Assembly: GCF_005843885.1 (NCBI RefSeq)
Contig: NZ_CP040443.1
Location: 62,001-126,000, forward strand
Length of the DNA stretch: 64,000 nt
Direction: 5' to 3'
Origin: Escherichia sp. E4742
GTDB taxonomy: Bacteria > Pseudomonadota > Gammaproteobacteria > Enterobacterales > Enterobacteriaceae
Shown one piece after another: positions 8,012 through 15,323 of the stretch (the first letter of the stretch is position 1; each line of letters starts with the position of its first letter). Both the position numbers and the translations under genes were made by a program. The notes beneath the pieces are model-generated. The model ran no database searches and was not told where the DNA came from. It saw nothing but the letters and a program-made list of their open reading frames with translations.

Positions 8012-9414
8012 CAGGCCTGTCTCCCCAGTTGTTCCCAGATATCCAGCGATGTATCAATTGGCGCGAAGGCCATAATGAATGCGTCAGCAACGTTTGGTGA
8101 TGGTATCTCGCGTTTTGCGAGGTCTTTTTTACTTTCGACCATCACACGTCCGTTACGGTCAAAATCGCGATGAGGTGTTGTCAGTTCCAGTTTCAGCTTT
8201 TCAAGCAACGGACAACGAGAATCTATGCTGATCAGCTCATCCACAGGATACTGTTCTCCGTTGTTAATGGCGTTAAACGTATTTCTGAAACGGTCAGCCA
8301 CCAGCCACCATGCCTGAGCCTTAAGATTTGCGAAAAAGTCTTTGTTGGGGATGCCGTTGTATTCGTCATCTGGCTCATGCACACCAGCACCGGCGTTAAA
8401 CCTCTGGTAATTCACACGTCTCGCGTATGCATTCTCGCTCTTCCGGTCAGCGTTAATTTCAGAGAATTTAGCACCGGCAGACGCACCAACACCGATAGAG
8501 TCGTAAACAATATCTGCTTCACGCTCCAGCGCCGCCTGATAAGTACGCTGGCAGCTCTTCAGTAATTCATCTTCTTTGGCCTTCCATTCGTCGGCCCAGA
8601 AAACAACGGATCCGTGACGGTAAACGTTAGCGCACTTATCTGTACCACTGTCAGCCACGTCAAAGCCAATACGCTTTCTTCCACTGGGTTCGAAATTTAA
8701 CGTTTTGTGCGCATCCACTGCGGCTTCTATCCAGGACAGTTTGATGATTGCCGCATCATCATCAGACTCCGGAACGCCCTCATACACATGTTTAAAACCA
8801 TCCGGATCACGGCGTCGCGCCGCGTCGATAACCTTAAGCATGGTGTCAGACAGAAACGGATTTTCGTCATAGTTAATTTTGCGGATGAGAGTGCCTTCGG
8901 GCGGATCAACAACAAAGTTGCGCCAGACAAAATCAGTAACAAGTCCGGGGTTGAATATGAACCAGCATTCTGAACCCTCTTTACGGATCGTTGGCTCCAG
9001 AATTTTCCACTGGTATTCCGTCAGTGCGTGGGCTTCTTCCAGCCACAACACATCGATCCCCTCCAGTGACTTAATTTCTTCGATGTTGCGCCATAATCCA
9101 TAAAAAACAAATTCCGAGCCAGTAACCCGGTTAATGATTTTGTTGTTCAGAATACGGAAACGGTGCCGCAGGCCAAACCTGTCTATCTGAATTTTGAGCA
9201 GGGTATACACCGACTCTTCGATTTTATTCTGGATCTGACGGGCACAACAAAAACGCAGGGTGTATTTATTCGACAGAAATATGGCAATGCCAGCGGCATC
9301 CCATGATTTTGACGATGACCGGCCACCATAAAGCACTTTGTTACGTGCCCGCGTAGTCCAGAAACTACGTAAAGCCGGATTAAGCGTCGGTTTGGATGTC
9401 AGAGTAGAAGTCAT
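8011..9414 (-). CDS. terminase large subunit (ATPase/nuclease)
   Basis: 467 residues with the start at 9414 (MTSTLTSKPTLNPALR). The open frame extends further but would run deep into the small-subunit gene. Walker A is YGGRSSSKSWDAAG, Walker B is IDVLWLEEAHA, and the C-terminal nuclease domain has the FDVADSGTDK and DSIGVGA acidic motifs plus PNVADAFIMA. This is the PBSX-like TerL type that drives DNA into the prohead and cuts it. It overlaps the small subunit gene by 35 bases and shares a base with the portal gene, so the packaging genes are translated as a block. Confidence 0.88.
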   Translation of the reverse strand: MTSTLTSKPTLNPALRSFWTTRARNKVLYGGRSSSKSWDAAGIAIFLSNKYTLRFCCARQIQNKIEESVYTLLKIQIDRFGLRHRFRILNNKIINRVTGSEFVFYGLWRNIEEIKSLEGIDVLWLEEAHALTEYQWKILEPTIRKEGSECWFIFNPGLVTDFVWRNFVVDPPEGTLIRKINYDENPFLSDTMLKVIDAARRRDPDGFKHVYEGVPESDDDAAIIKLSWIEAAVDAHKTLNFEPSGRKRIGFDVADSGTDKCANVYRHGSVVFWADEWKAKEDELLKSCQRTYQAALEREADIVYDSIGVGASAGAKFSEINADRKSENAYARRVNYQRFNAGAGVHEPDDEYNGIPNKDFFANLKAQAWWLVADRFRNTFNAINNGEQYPVDELISIDSRCPLLEKLKLELTTPHRDFDRNGRVMVESKKDLAKREIPSPNVADAFIMAFAPIDTSLDIWEQLGRQA

Positions 9415-10129
9415 TGAGGTCACGCTCTCCATTGCCATCATCAATACCTGCATCACGGCGAAGACGATCAGCCTCCAGAGACACCTTATCAGTGGCGGCC
9501 TTGCGGTAGGCTGTATCAGCAAATATTTTTCCTACCGTCGCAAGCGTGCCAACGATGGACTCAATACGAACTGTATTGCGCATCATTGCTTTCTCGGCGG
9601 CGCTGATATTTTCCATCAGCATCTTCCTTTCCTGGTCCCCATTAGCATCTTCCAGCGACACCAGCCACCGACCAATATTCTCTGCAGCGACAAGGTTGTT
9701 AGCACGAAGGCGAAATAATTCGTCCTCGAGCGTCAACGCTTTAGCGTCCTCTATCACCTCATCTTTGAGCAGAAGGCGACGGGCATAACCACCGTGTTTT
9801 AATGCCTGCTGGTTACCGGGTTGGAATGGGTTAGTCGGGGGATCGGTACGCATTCCGCGTATCGGTTTCGTATCCGGTGTAGCTTCTGTTTTTGGTTGCG
9901 TACCTTTTTGTGTAAGGCCAGTAATGGCAGGCTTTCTGCTGGTACGCACTTTTCTTTTTTGCGTACCATTTTTGCAAACCTGCGTACCGCCACTGCGTAC
10001 CCAACCAAGCTTTTTAGCCCTCTTCCTGATAGCCCCTTCTGTTACGCCGTATTTCTCGCCTATATCACGGAGGCTAAGGACTCCGGCCCGGTATGCCGAT
10101 TCGATGGCCTCCCAGTCCGGTTTTGCCAT
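9380..10129 (-). CDS. terminase small subunit
   Basis: 249 residues. The N-terminal 50 residues form a helix-turn-helix (SLRDIGEKYGVTEGAIRKRAKKLGW), followed by a basic, Thr/Pro/Lys-rich linker and a helical C-terminal half for oligomerisation. This fits small terminase subunits that recognise the packaging site and hand it to TerL. It lies directly before TerL. The plus strand here is pyrimidine- and threonine-codon-rich, which creates a false overlapping frame on +. The pac or cos site was not located. Confidence 0.75.
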   Translation of the reverse strand: MAKPDWEAIESAYRAGVLSLRDIGEKYGVTEGAIRKRAKKLGWVRSGGTQVCKNGTQKRKVRTSRKPAITGLTQKGTQPKTEATPDTKPIRGMRTDPPTNPFQPGNQQALKHGGYARRLLLKDEVIEDAKALTLEDELFRLRANNLVAAENIGRWLVSLEDANGDQERKMLMENISAAEKAMMRNTVRIESIVGTLATVGKIFADTAYRKAATDKVSLEADRLRRDAGIDDGNGERDLNDFYSDIQTDA

Positions 10130-10186
10130 GAATTTTTCCTCTTAGTGACATTATCGAAGCCCCTTATCAAAGGAGCTTCTGTAATG

Positions 10187-10372
10187 TCAGTCCCGAACGA
10201 ACGTAACCTTCGTGTTTGTCGCTCGCCGTACAAGGCGCGCCGCTTCGCGTTGCATTTCATCGATAACTTTTGGCGTCATCGGCTGATGCGCATATTTACG
10301 TTCAATCTCTGCAAAAATCCCGTTCATCGTTTCGCTGTCTGGTGGGATAACTTCAACGTTTAATCGTGCCAT
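10187..10372 (-). CDS. small phage protein, unknown function
   Basis: 61 residues from the Met at 10372 (MARLNVEVIPPDSETMNG). The upstream Met at 10399 is less likely. It is soluble, charged and probably helical with a beta-strand end (NTKVTFVRD). It overlaps the end of the o-spanin gene by 20 bases and lies just before the terminase genes. I do not recognise the family. The layout resembles DinI-like small proteins, but the sequence does not match DinI. Confidence 0.5.
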   Translation of the reverse strand: MARLNVEVIPPDSETMNGIFAEIERKYAHQPMTPKVIDEMQREAARLVRRATNTKVTFVRD

Positions 10373-10631
10373 TAGTTTGTGCTGCCCTGTTTTTCTCAAA
10401 AGTCCTGATATCAGCCTTATCCCTGTTGCACTGTGCTAACGCTGACAACAACGCAACATTCAGGTTAATGCTGGCTCCCCACGTAAACGGGTCGGGTAAA
10501 TCTGGCTGGGGTGTTTCATCCGTCAGACTGGCTGGTAACGGAACGACCGGCACCGATACGTATACCGTTCGCGTATTCGTGCAACCGCTTAACTGCGCCA
10601 GAAGGAACGATACGAACAGCGCAATCATCAT
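10353..10631 (-). CDS. LysC/Rz1-like outer-membrane spanin lipoprotein (second set)
   Basis: 92 residues from the Met at 10631: a short hydrophobic signal (MMIALFVSFLLAQ), a lipobox LSGC with the lipid-modified Cys at residue 17, a proline-rich stretch (VPVVPLPASL...PDLPDPF) and the C-terminal LLSALAQCNRDKADIR. That last motif is what I know from LysC-type o-spanins of P2-like phages. It sits out of frame inside and beyond the 3' end of the KilA-N gene, as o-spanins sit inside i-spanin genes. The phage also has a complete lambda-type Rz/Rz1 pair, so this is an extra o-spanin. It is absent as a named gene in simple annotation because of the overlap. Confidence 0.7.
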   Translation of the reverse strand: MMIALFVSFLLAQLSGCTNTRTVYVSVPVVPLPASLTDETPQPDLPDPFTWGASINLNVALLSALAQCNRDKADIRTFEKNRAAQTNGTIKR

Positions 10632-11163
10632 CCGCAACAGCCACTTTGATATCTTCCTGGGCTCTCTGTGACTCCAGTGCGATCTGCTGTTTTGCATGCT
10701 GGTTAGCCAGGGAGTTAATCTCAGCGACCAACACTGGCTTCGTATAGCGCCATGCCGCCAGCCCTTGTCCGCAGAAGCTCGCCATGTCTTTCTTCTGGTC
10801 AAACTCATGACATTTCATGTTGAGCTGCGCACTTAAGCTGTTGCGATGCTGAAGTTCTCCGGTGAAGTAGTCATCCAGGACTTTATAGGCTGCATATTTA
10901 AATCCGGGGTTTAGCCATGCTGCATAATCATAAGCAACAAACTTCCCGCCATATGTTCCACCGTGTACACCGCGCTCAGTAAAAACCACAGATTCGTGGT
11001 TTTTCTCCAGCTCGGCTAAGAACTCTTTGGTCTGCTTGTTTCGCAGGTAGTGGTACGGAGATTCAGATTCACTTTTACCACTGGCTTTCCACATATCAGT
11101 GAGGCAGATCATGCCATCTTCACCGATACGAATTGGTTGATTGAAGAGGGTTAATGATTTCAT
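10516..11163 (-). CDS. KilA-N domain protein with Rz-like C-terminal tail
   Basis: 215 residues. Residues 1-103 are a KilA-N domain (MICLTDMWKASGK, GGTYGGKFVAYDYAAWLNPGFK), a DNA-binding domain common in phage antirepressors and regulators. Residues 104-140 continue as in other KilA-N proteins. From about residue 152 the sequence changes to an Ala/Gln-rich helix ending DDDCAVRIVPSGAVKRLHEYANGIR, the kind of C-terminus found in Rz/LysB-type i-spanins. A LysC-type o-spanin is encoded out of frame over this tail. There is no membrane segment, so the protein cannot be a working i-spanin. A recombinational fusion of a moron gene to the remnant of a lysis gene is the likely origin. Confidence 0.75.
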   Translation of the reverse strand: MKSLTLFNQPIRIGEDGMICLTDMWKASGKSESESPYHYLRNKQTKEFLAELEKNHESVVFTERGVHGGTYGGKFVAYDYAAWLNPGFKYAAYKVLDDYFTGELQHRNSLSAQLNMKCHEFDQKKDMASFCGQGLAAWRYTKPVLVAEINSLANQHAKQQIALESQRAQEDIKVAVADDDCAVRIVPSGAVKRLHEYANGIRIGAGRSVTSQSDG

Positions 11164-11314
11164 AGCGTGTACCTACTCTTTGAAATGAACCTTTGCCGCA
11201 CAGGAAACCAGCCCACCGAGGCTCGCCAGCACTAACTGGTATCCTCAAAGGCCCATTCCAAAGGGTCAGGTTCGGTGTTTATTGTGCGCTGCGGTGCGCG
11301 GTGAAATACCGGTA

Positions 11315-11342
11315 CAAAAATGCCCCGCATCTGCGAGGCATT
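11315..11342 (-). terminator. intrinsic terminator after Rz
   Basis: Read on the minus strand, AATGCCTCGC-AGAT-GCGGGGCATT forms a 10-bp stem (one G-T pair) followed by five T. It lies 40 bases past the Rz stop and before the KilA-N gene. Q-modified polymerase would read through it in the lytic cycle; otherwise it separates lysis genes from head genes. Confidence 0.75.
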
Positions 11343-11381
11343 TTCCTGAAAGTCACTTGTTAAATTTCAGTGAAATTAAAA

Positions 11382-11819
11382 TTATTTTAAGCACTGCGTC
11401 CTGATGTACTCCTGCAGGTAGTTAACCTGCGCGGTTATCCTGTCGATTCCACTTCGGAGACGGTAATAATTGAGTTCAGCATCTGCTGTAAGTCTTGGGC
11501 TTTCTCCATCGCCCATGCCGCTGGCTCCGGTCGTTGACTTTGCACAGGTGGCGGCGACTTGCAGGCGCTTACGCCCAGCAGAAACATCAGCACGGAGACT
11601 TTCGATAGTCGCGTTAGCATCAGCAAGCTCCTTTGTGTATCTGGCGTCGAGTTCTGCTACGTCACGTTGACGCTTCTGCATGTCAGCGATTATGGATGCG
11701 GCTTTGTCGCGCTGCTCTTTATAGGCGATGGCGTTATCACGGTAATGATTAACAGCCCATGACAGGCAGACGATGATGCAGATAATCAGAGCGGAGATAA
11801 TCGCGGTTAACCTGCTCAT
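11382..11819 (-). CDS. Rz: Rz inner-membrane spanin (i-spanin)
   Basis: 145 residues from the Met at 11819, overlapping the endolysin stop. One N-terminal membrane segment (AIISALIICIIVCLSWAV) is followed by a long periplasmic coiled coil. ELDARYTKELADANATIESLRADVSAGRKRLQV is close to the lambda Rz sequence as I remember it, and the C-terminus YLQEYIRTQCLK matches in style. With Rz1 it fuses inner and outer membranes in the last step of lysis. Confidence 0.92.
   Translation of the reverse strand: MSRLTAIISALIICIIVCLSWAVNHYRDNAIAYKEQRDKAASIIADMQKRQRDVAELDARYTKELADANATIESLRADVSAGRKRLQVAATCAKSTTGASGMGDGESPRLTADAELNYYRLRSGIDRITAQVNYLQEYIRTQCLK
11435..11626 (-). CDS. Rz1: Rz1 outer-membrane spanin lipoprotein, embedded in Rz
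   Basis: 63 residues, wholly inside the Rz gene in another frame. Signal peptide with lipobox GVSAC (Cys22), then a proline-rich part (KSPPPVQSQRPEPAAW) and a C-terminal helix. Nested position, lipobox and proline content are the hallmarks of Rz1, partner of the Rz protein encoded on the same bases. Confidence 0.85.
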   Translation of the reverse strand: MLMLTRLSKVSVLMFLLGVSACKSPPPVQSQRPEPAAWAMEKAQDLQQMLNSIITVSEVESTG

Positions 11820-12313
11820 TGCTGCCCCCACAAACAGACTTCACGCTCAATCTCACGACGGGTCATCAGCCCTTTCCATTGCTTACCGCCAGCGTATGTC
11901 CAGCGACGTAGCTGGTCACATGCGCCCTTGATATCGCCCTGGTTGATTTTGCGAAGAAGCGTCGATGTTCTGAAATTGCCTGCGCCCACGTTATAGACGA
12001 ACGAATAAAGAGCGCCGCGCGTTGTTTCCGGTATATCGACTTTGATGTACGGGTTAATTTGTCTGGCGACCGTGGCAAGGTCTTTATTCAGGAGGGCTTT
12101 GCATTCTGCTTCGGTATACGTTTTACCGGGAATGATGTCTTTTCCTGTATGCCCGTAACATACAGTCCATACACCAACAATATCTTTGTATGGTATGTAG
12201 CTGACACCTTCCAGACCATCGTTACCACTTGGTCCAGTGATTAACACAGATGCTATAGCAATAGCCCCGCCACCAATAGCAGCAGCAACGGCTTTTCGTA
12301 ATGATGGAGGCAT
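11816..12313 (-). CDS. R: SAR endolysin (GH24 lysozyme)
   Basis: 165 residues. The weakly hydrophobic N-terminus rich in Ala/Gly (AVAAAIGGGAIAIASVLIT) is a signal-arrest-release segment. The catalytic Glu is in GLEGVSYIPYKD and the Asp/Thr of the E-D-T triad follow in YKDIVGVWTVCYGHT. This is the phage 21 R / RrrD type, held inactive in the inner membrane until the membrane is depolarised by the pinholin encoded one base upstream. Its stop overlaps the Rz start. Confidence 0.92.
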   Translation of the reverse strand: MPPSLRKAVAAAIGGGAIAIASVLITGPSGNDGLEGVSYIPYKDIVGVWTVCYGHTGKDIIPGKTYTEAECKALLNKDLATVARQINPYIKVDIPETTRGALYSFVYNVGAGNFRTSTLLRKINQGDIKGACDQLRRWTYAGGKQWKGLMTRREIEREVCLWGQQ

Positions 12314-12528
12314 TATTCACCTCTCGCAGCCTTTCGTCTGTCTTCTCTGATTTTGAAATACAGATTTGTCAGATAAGTGAGAAAACCCAACACAAGGCTT
12401 CCAAGCACTCCAATCGCAGCCCACTGTGACGGACTGACCTGATCCAACCACTGCAAAAACCAGTATCCTGCACTACCAGCAGATGTTCCGTAGGCAATGC
12501 CAGTTGAGATTTTGTCCATTGATTTCAT
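12313..12528 (-). CDS. S: pinholin (S21-type holin)
   Basis: 71 residues starting MKSMDKISTGIAYGTSAGSAGYW, with a second Met at position 4. This is the dual start of phage 21 S, where the longer product is the antiholin and the shorter the pinholin. Two transmembrane domains are visible: a weakly hydrophobic TMD1 (SAR-like, residues 8-25) and TMD2 (WAAIGVLGSLVLGFLTYL), then a basic tail KIREDRRKAARGE. It makes small pores that depolarise the membrane and free the SAR endolysin. It is the first protein gene after the tRNA genes of the late transcript. Confidence 0.93.
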   Translation of the reverse strand: MKSMDKISTGIAYGTSAGSAGYWFLQWLDQVSPSQWAAIGVLGSLVLGFLTYLTNLYFKIREDRRKAARGE

Positions 12529-12646
12529 AGCAACGCCTCCGCCAGTAACGGATTGCGTAGTTCTTATATTGGGAAGGGGAAAAAAGAAGGCCGCAGCGTA
12601 ACTATCACTGATGAATTCAGGATAGCCAGTGGCTACGGCTCAGTTA

Positions 12647-12722
12647 TGGTGCTGGTTAACGGACTTGAACCGCTACCCATTCGCTTACAAGGCGACTGCT
12701 CCACCACTGGAGCTAAACCAGC
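12647..12722 (-). tRNA. tRNA-Thr (anticodon TGT)
   Basis: On the minus strand GCTGGTT...AACCAGC form a perfect 7-bp acceptor stem. The anticodon arm is TCGC-CTTGTAA-GCGA with anticodon TGT, the T arm carries GGTTCAAGTCC, and the 3' CCA is encoded. It lies in the late transcript between tR' and the holin gene, downstream of a second tRNA by five bases. Confidence 0.9.
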
Positions 12723-12727
12723 ATATT

Positions 12728-12802
12728 TGGCGGGACAGCGTGGACTCGAACCACGATAAGAAGGTTAACAGCCTTCCGTAATGACCTTTATACGACTGAC
12801 CC
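12728..12802 (-). tRNA. tRNA-Asn (anticodon GTT)
   Basis: Minus strand: acceptor GGGTCAG against CTGTCCC with one T-T mismatch, anticodon arm GAAGG-CTGTTAA-CCTTC giving anticodon GTT, T arm CGTGG-TTCGAGT-CCACG and encoded CCA. The D arm is weak (three pairs). It begins four bases after the end of 6S RNA, so its expression depends on Q antitermination at tR'. Confidence 0.82.
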
Positions 12803-12805
12803 AAA

Positions 12806-12999
12806 TAAAAAATCCCGAAACCGTTATGCAGGCTCTAACTATTACCTGCGAACTGTTTCGGGATTGCATTTTGCAGACCTCTCAGCCTGCGATGGTTGGA
12901 GTTCCAGACGATACGTCGAAGTGACCAACTAGGCGGAATCGGTAGTAAGCGCCACCTCTTTTTATCTCACTACCACAACGAGCGAATTAACCCATCGTT
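12806..12999 (-). ncRNA. lambda-type 6S RNA (pR' leader to tR')
   Basis: The 194 bases from the pR' start (A at 12999, beginning AACGATGGGTTAATTCGCTCG) to the end of the tR' U-run reproduce the lambda 6S RNA that I know, including its length. The early part contains a -10-like AACGAT that in lambda causes the sigma-dependent pause where Q loads. Without Q, transcription stops at tR'; with Q it continues through tRNAs, lysis and head genes. Confidence 0.88.
12807..12866 (-). terminator. tR' terminator
   Basis: Minus strand: AATCCCGAAAC...GTTTCGGGATT with an inner GCAGG/CCTGC-type hairpin, followed by six T and then A. This is the lambda tR' structure. It ends immediately before tRNA-Asn. Confidence 0.9.
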
Positions 13000-13005
13000 G
13001 GGTCA

Positions 13006-13034
13006 AATTTACCCAACCTTATTCAAAAAGTCAA
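13006..13034 (-). promoter_or_regulatory. late promoter pR' (-35 TTGACT, 17 bp, -10 TAAATT)
   Basis: On the minus strand, TTGACT at 13034-13029 and TAAATT at 13011-13006 are separated by 17 bases, with six bases to the start A at 12999. The sequence is nearly that of lambda pR', and the Q gene next to it encodes an almost unchanged lambda Q, so promoter and regulator were inherited together. The Q-binding element (qut) overlaps this promoter. Confidence 0.88.
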
Positions 13035-13076
13035 TATCATGCCGTTAATATGTTGCCATCCGTGGCAATCATGCTG

Positions 13077-13700
13077 CTAACGTGTGACCGCATTCAAAAT
13101 GTTGTCTGCGATTGACTCTTCCTTGTGGCATTGCACCACCAGAGCGTCATACAGTGGCTTAACAGTGCGTGACCAGGTGGGTTGAGTAAGATTTGGGATT
13201 AGCATCGTTACAGCGCGATATGCGGCGCTTGCTGGCATCCTTGAATAGCCGACGCCTTTGCATCTTCCGCATTCTTTCTCAACAACTCTCCCCCACTGCT
13301 CTGTTTTTGCTATATCAACCGCACGGCCTGTACCGTGACAATCTCTGCATCTTGCGCCCGGCGTCGCGGCACTACGGCAATAATCCGCATAAGCGAATGT
13401 TGCAAGCACTTGCAGTACCTTTGCCTTAGTATTTCCTTCAAGCTTTGCCACACCACGGTATTTCCCCGATACCTTGTGTGCAAATTGCATCAGATAGTTG
13501 ATAGCCTTTTGTTTGTCGTTCTGGCTGAGTTCGTGCTTACCGCAGAATGCAGCCATTCCGAATCCGGCTTGTGATTGCGCCATCCCCATAGCAGCCATCA
13601 CATCAGTACCAGAAAGAGAGTCAGAAGCCGTGGCCCGTGGTGAGTCACTCATCATCGGGCTTTTTGGCGAATGAAATTTAGCCACGCTTTCGAGTCTCAT
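13077..13700 (-). CDS. Q: late antiterminator Q (lambda type)
   Basis: 207 residues, MRLESVAKFHSPKSPMMSDS. I recognise essentially the whole lambda Q sequence, including the zinc-binding CRDCHGTG and CGRCKGVG pairs at about 118 and 143. Q binds the qut site at pR', engages RNA polymerase paused at +16/17 and makes it resistant to terminators. Start overlaps the ninI stop (ATGA-type). Its target lies 40-90 bases downstream. Confidence 0.97.
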   Translation of the reverse strand: MRLESVAKFHSPKSPMMSDSPRATASDSLSGTDVMAAMGMAQSQAGFGMAAFCGKHELSQNDKQKAINYLMQFAHKVSGKYRGVAKLEGNTKAKVLQVLATFAYADYCRSAATPGARCRDCHGTGRAVDIAKTEQWGRVVEKECGRCKGVGYSRMPASAAYRAVTMLIPNLTQPTWSRTVKPLYDALVVQCHKEESIADNILNAVTR

Positions 13701-14362
13701 GCGCCTTCTCCCTGTACTTGAATCAATGTGAGGTTTCCGCAGAACACTGCGCCGGTATCGATATACATCTGGTTGGCAAACTTGAGTGGTTTCACTGCTG
13801 GCGTATGACCAAAGATGAACGTGTCCGCGCCTTTGATTTCTTTCACGATCCCGTCTTGTGAGTTGCTGATTCGTTCGCGGTTCCAGATTACCTGCTGATG
13901 ATCAACTGGCTTTCCAAACTCGTATTCGTCACAAGGATAATCGGCGTGGCAGATGACATATTTTTTATCTTTGCTCACCAGTTCGATGATTAACGGAAGT
14001 TCATCTGCTTTATGGGCAAGAGCTTTAGCCAGAATTTCTTTGTCGTAATCGAGATTAAAGAACCAGCCACCGCCATTAAGCATCCAGTGATTGACGTTTC
14101 CGCGCTCTGATAAGCCATCAATCATCATTTGCTCATGGTTTCCACGTACAGCTCTGAACCAGGGGAATGTGATTAATTCCAGGCATTCGACGTTCTCTGT
14201 ACCGCGATCGACCAAATCGCCAACCGAGATAAGCAGGTCTTTTTTGGTGTCGAATCCTATCGTCTCCAGTTTTTTCATCAGGTTCGTGTAGCATCCGTGC
14301 AGATCGCCAACTACCCAAATATTTCGGTATTTGCTGCCATCAATTTTTTCGTAATAGCGCAT
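13697..14362 (-). CDS. ninI: NinI serine/threonine protein phosphatase
   Basis: 221 residues from the Met at 14362, the length of lambda Orf221. Metallophosphatase motifs are all present: GDLHG (about 19-23), GDLVDRG, RGNHE, then HADYP and FGHTP near the C-terminus. It removes phosphate from Ser/Thr and other substrates with Mn2+ in lambda. The open frame reaches 14437 but the earlier Met would overlap ninH by far more. Lies between ninH and Q in the standard nin order. Confidence 0.95.
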   Translation of the reverse strand: MRYYEKIDGSKYRNIWVVGDLHGCYTNLMKKLETIGFDTKKDLLISVGDLVDRGTENVECLELITFPWFRAVRGNHEQMMIDGLSERGNVNHWMLNGGGWFFNLDYDKEILAKALAHKADELPLIIELVSKDKKYVICHADYPCDEYEFGKPVDHQQVIWNRERISNSQDGIVKEIKGADTFIFGHTPAVKPLKFANQMYIDTGAVFCGNLTLIQVQGEGA

Positions 14363-14546
14363 CTCTTTCACTCCATCCGCGATGAACCATGAGAACGTCG
14401 TTGACGATGGCGTGCATTTTCCCGTCTTTATCATCAACGTATTTTCTGACCGTACCGCGACTACATTTCAGTCTGCGTGCTACTTCTGTCTGGTTTCCGT
14501 ATGCTTCAACGAGCATGTCTGGAATGGTTTTTACTGAGAACGTCAT
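14340..14546 (-). CDS. ninH: NinH, Fis-like small DNA-binding protein
   Basis: 68 residues with a helix-turn-helix (NQTEVARRLKCSRGTVRKYV) like the C-terminal part of Fis. Length equals lambda Orf68. It overlaps ninI by 23 bases and ninG by four. Function in the phage cycle is not settled; DNA binding is inferred from the motif. Confidence 0.93.
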   Translation of the reverse strand: MTFSVKTIPDMLVEAYGNQTEVARRLKCSRGTVRKYVDDKDGKMHAIVNDVLMVHRGWSERDALLRKN

Positions 14547-15154
14547 GCGGCCTCACTTCTGCTATTTCGCAGGTCTTTGAGTTTCTGTTGGTACTCTGCC
14601 TTGATCGCCTTGCACTCTTCGATAGTCCAGCGATGGCGGTTATGGTTTGATTCGATTTCGTCTACTGCTTCCTGCCCGATGCGGCTAATCAGTTCGACGC
14701 GATACGGAACGAGATTTCCGCTTTTGTGCTGGTTGCACACCACGCATTGCTTGTGAATATTGCGTTCATCAAATCGGAGTTGAGGTGCCGCAGCAGTTGT
14801 CCGGTAATGTCCGGCATCCCACTGAGCAGACGTGAGCGTTCCGCACGAGATACATGGTAAGTCGCGGTCTCTTTCTCTGATGAAGGCGTTTACGGCTTGT
14901 TGGGCTTGTTTAATCCAGTAACTGCGGGGCTTTAAGGCGAGTTTTCGAATCTTAAGTTTATCTTTCTGTTTCTGCTCCTCTCGTCGTCGTTTCTTCTCTG
15001 CTGCTTTTTCCGCTTTTTTGCGTTCTTTACTTCGTCGTTCGAGTGCTATCTTGGTTCCACACTCTGGAGAGCACCACCACTGATTAGCGAATGCAGGGTG
15101 AAACCATTCCCGACATTCATCGTTTTTACATCGTCTTCGCGCTGGTTTAGCCAT
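14543..15154 (-). CDS. ninG: NinG (Rap) recombination endonuclease
   Basis: 203 residues. A zinc-finger pair at the N-terminus (CKNDEC...CSPEC), a very basic central helix (RRSKERKKAEKAAEKKRRREEQ), CISCGT and the nuclease-like AGHYRT...NIHKQCVVCNQHKSGN region. This is lambda NinG/Rap, a structure-specific nuclease that cuts recombination intermediates such as D-loops. It overlaps ninF and ninH at its ends. Confidence 0.95.
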   Translation of the reverse strand: MAKPARRRCKNDECREWFHPAFANQWWCSPECGTKIALERRSKERKKAEKAAEKKRRREEQKQKDKLKIRKLALKPRSYWIKQAQQAVNAFIRERDRDLPCISCGTLTSAQWDAGHYRTTAAAPQLRFDERNIHKQCVVCNQHKSGNLVPYRVELISRIGQEAVDEIESNHNRHRWTIEECKAIKAEYQQKLKDLRNSRSEAA

Positions 15155-15323
15155 CGTCTTCTTCCTCGTACATTGAGCTATTCGGATCGCTCATCAGTTC
15201 TGCGCAGCAATCGGAGCACACGTGAACTTCCAGCACATGCAGCTTCTGACCGCAGTTAGCGCACGTTAAAGCTCGCTCGACGCTTTCTTTCTGGTATTGA
15301 AGAGATTGGGATGGACTAAGCAT
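15147..15323 (-). CDS. ninF: NinF
   Basis: 58 residues read as MLSPSQSLQYQKESVERALTC from 15323 to the TAA at 15147. It has four or more cysteines (TCANCGQ, CSDCC) that suggest a small zinc ribbon, and the acidic EEEDDG end of lambda NinF. The frame overlaps the NinX stop and NinG start by a few bases. No function is known. Confidence 0.9.
   Translation of the reverse strand: MLSPSQSLQYQKESVERALTCANCGQKLHVLEVHVCSDCCAELMSDPNSSMYEEEDDG

Noticed and set aside
10187..10372. DinI-like anti-RecA function for the 61-residue gene before terS
   Set aside because: Size and charge are similar but the conserved DinI residues are not there.
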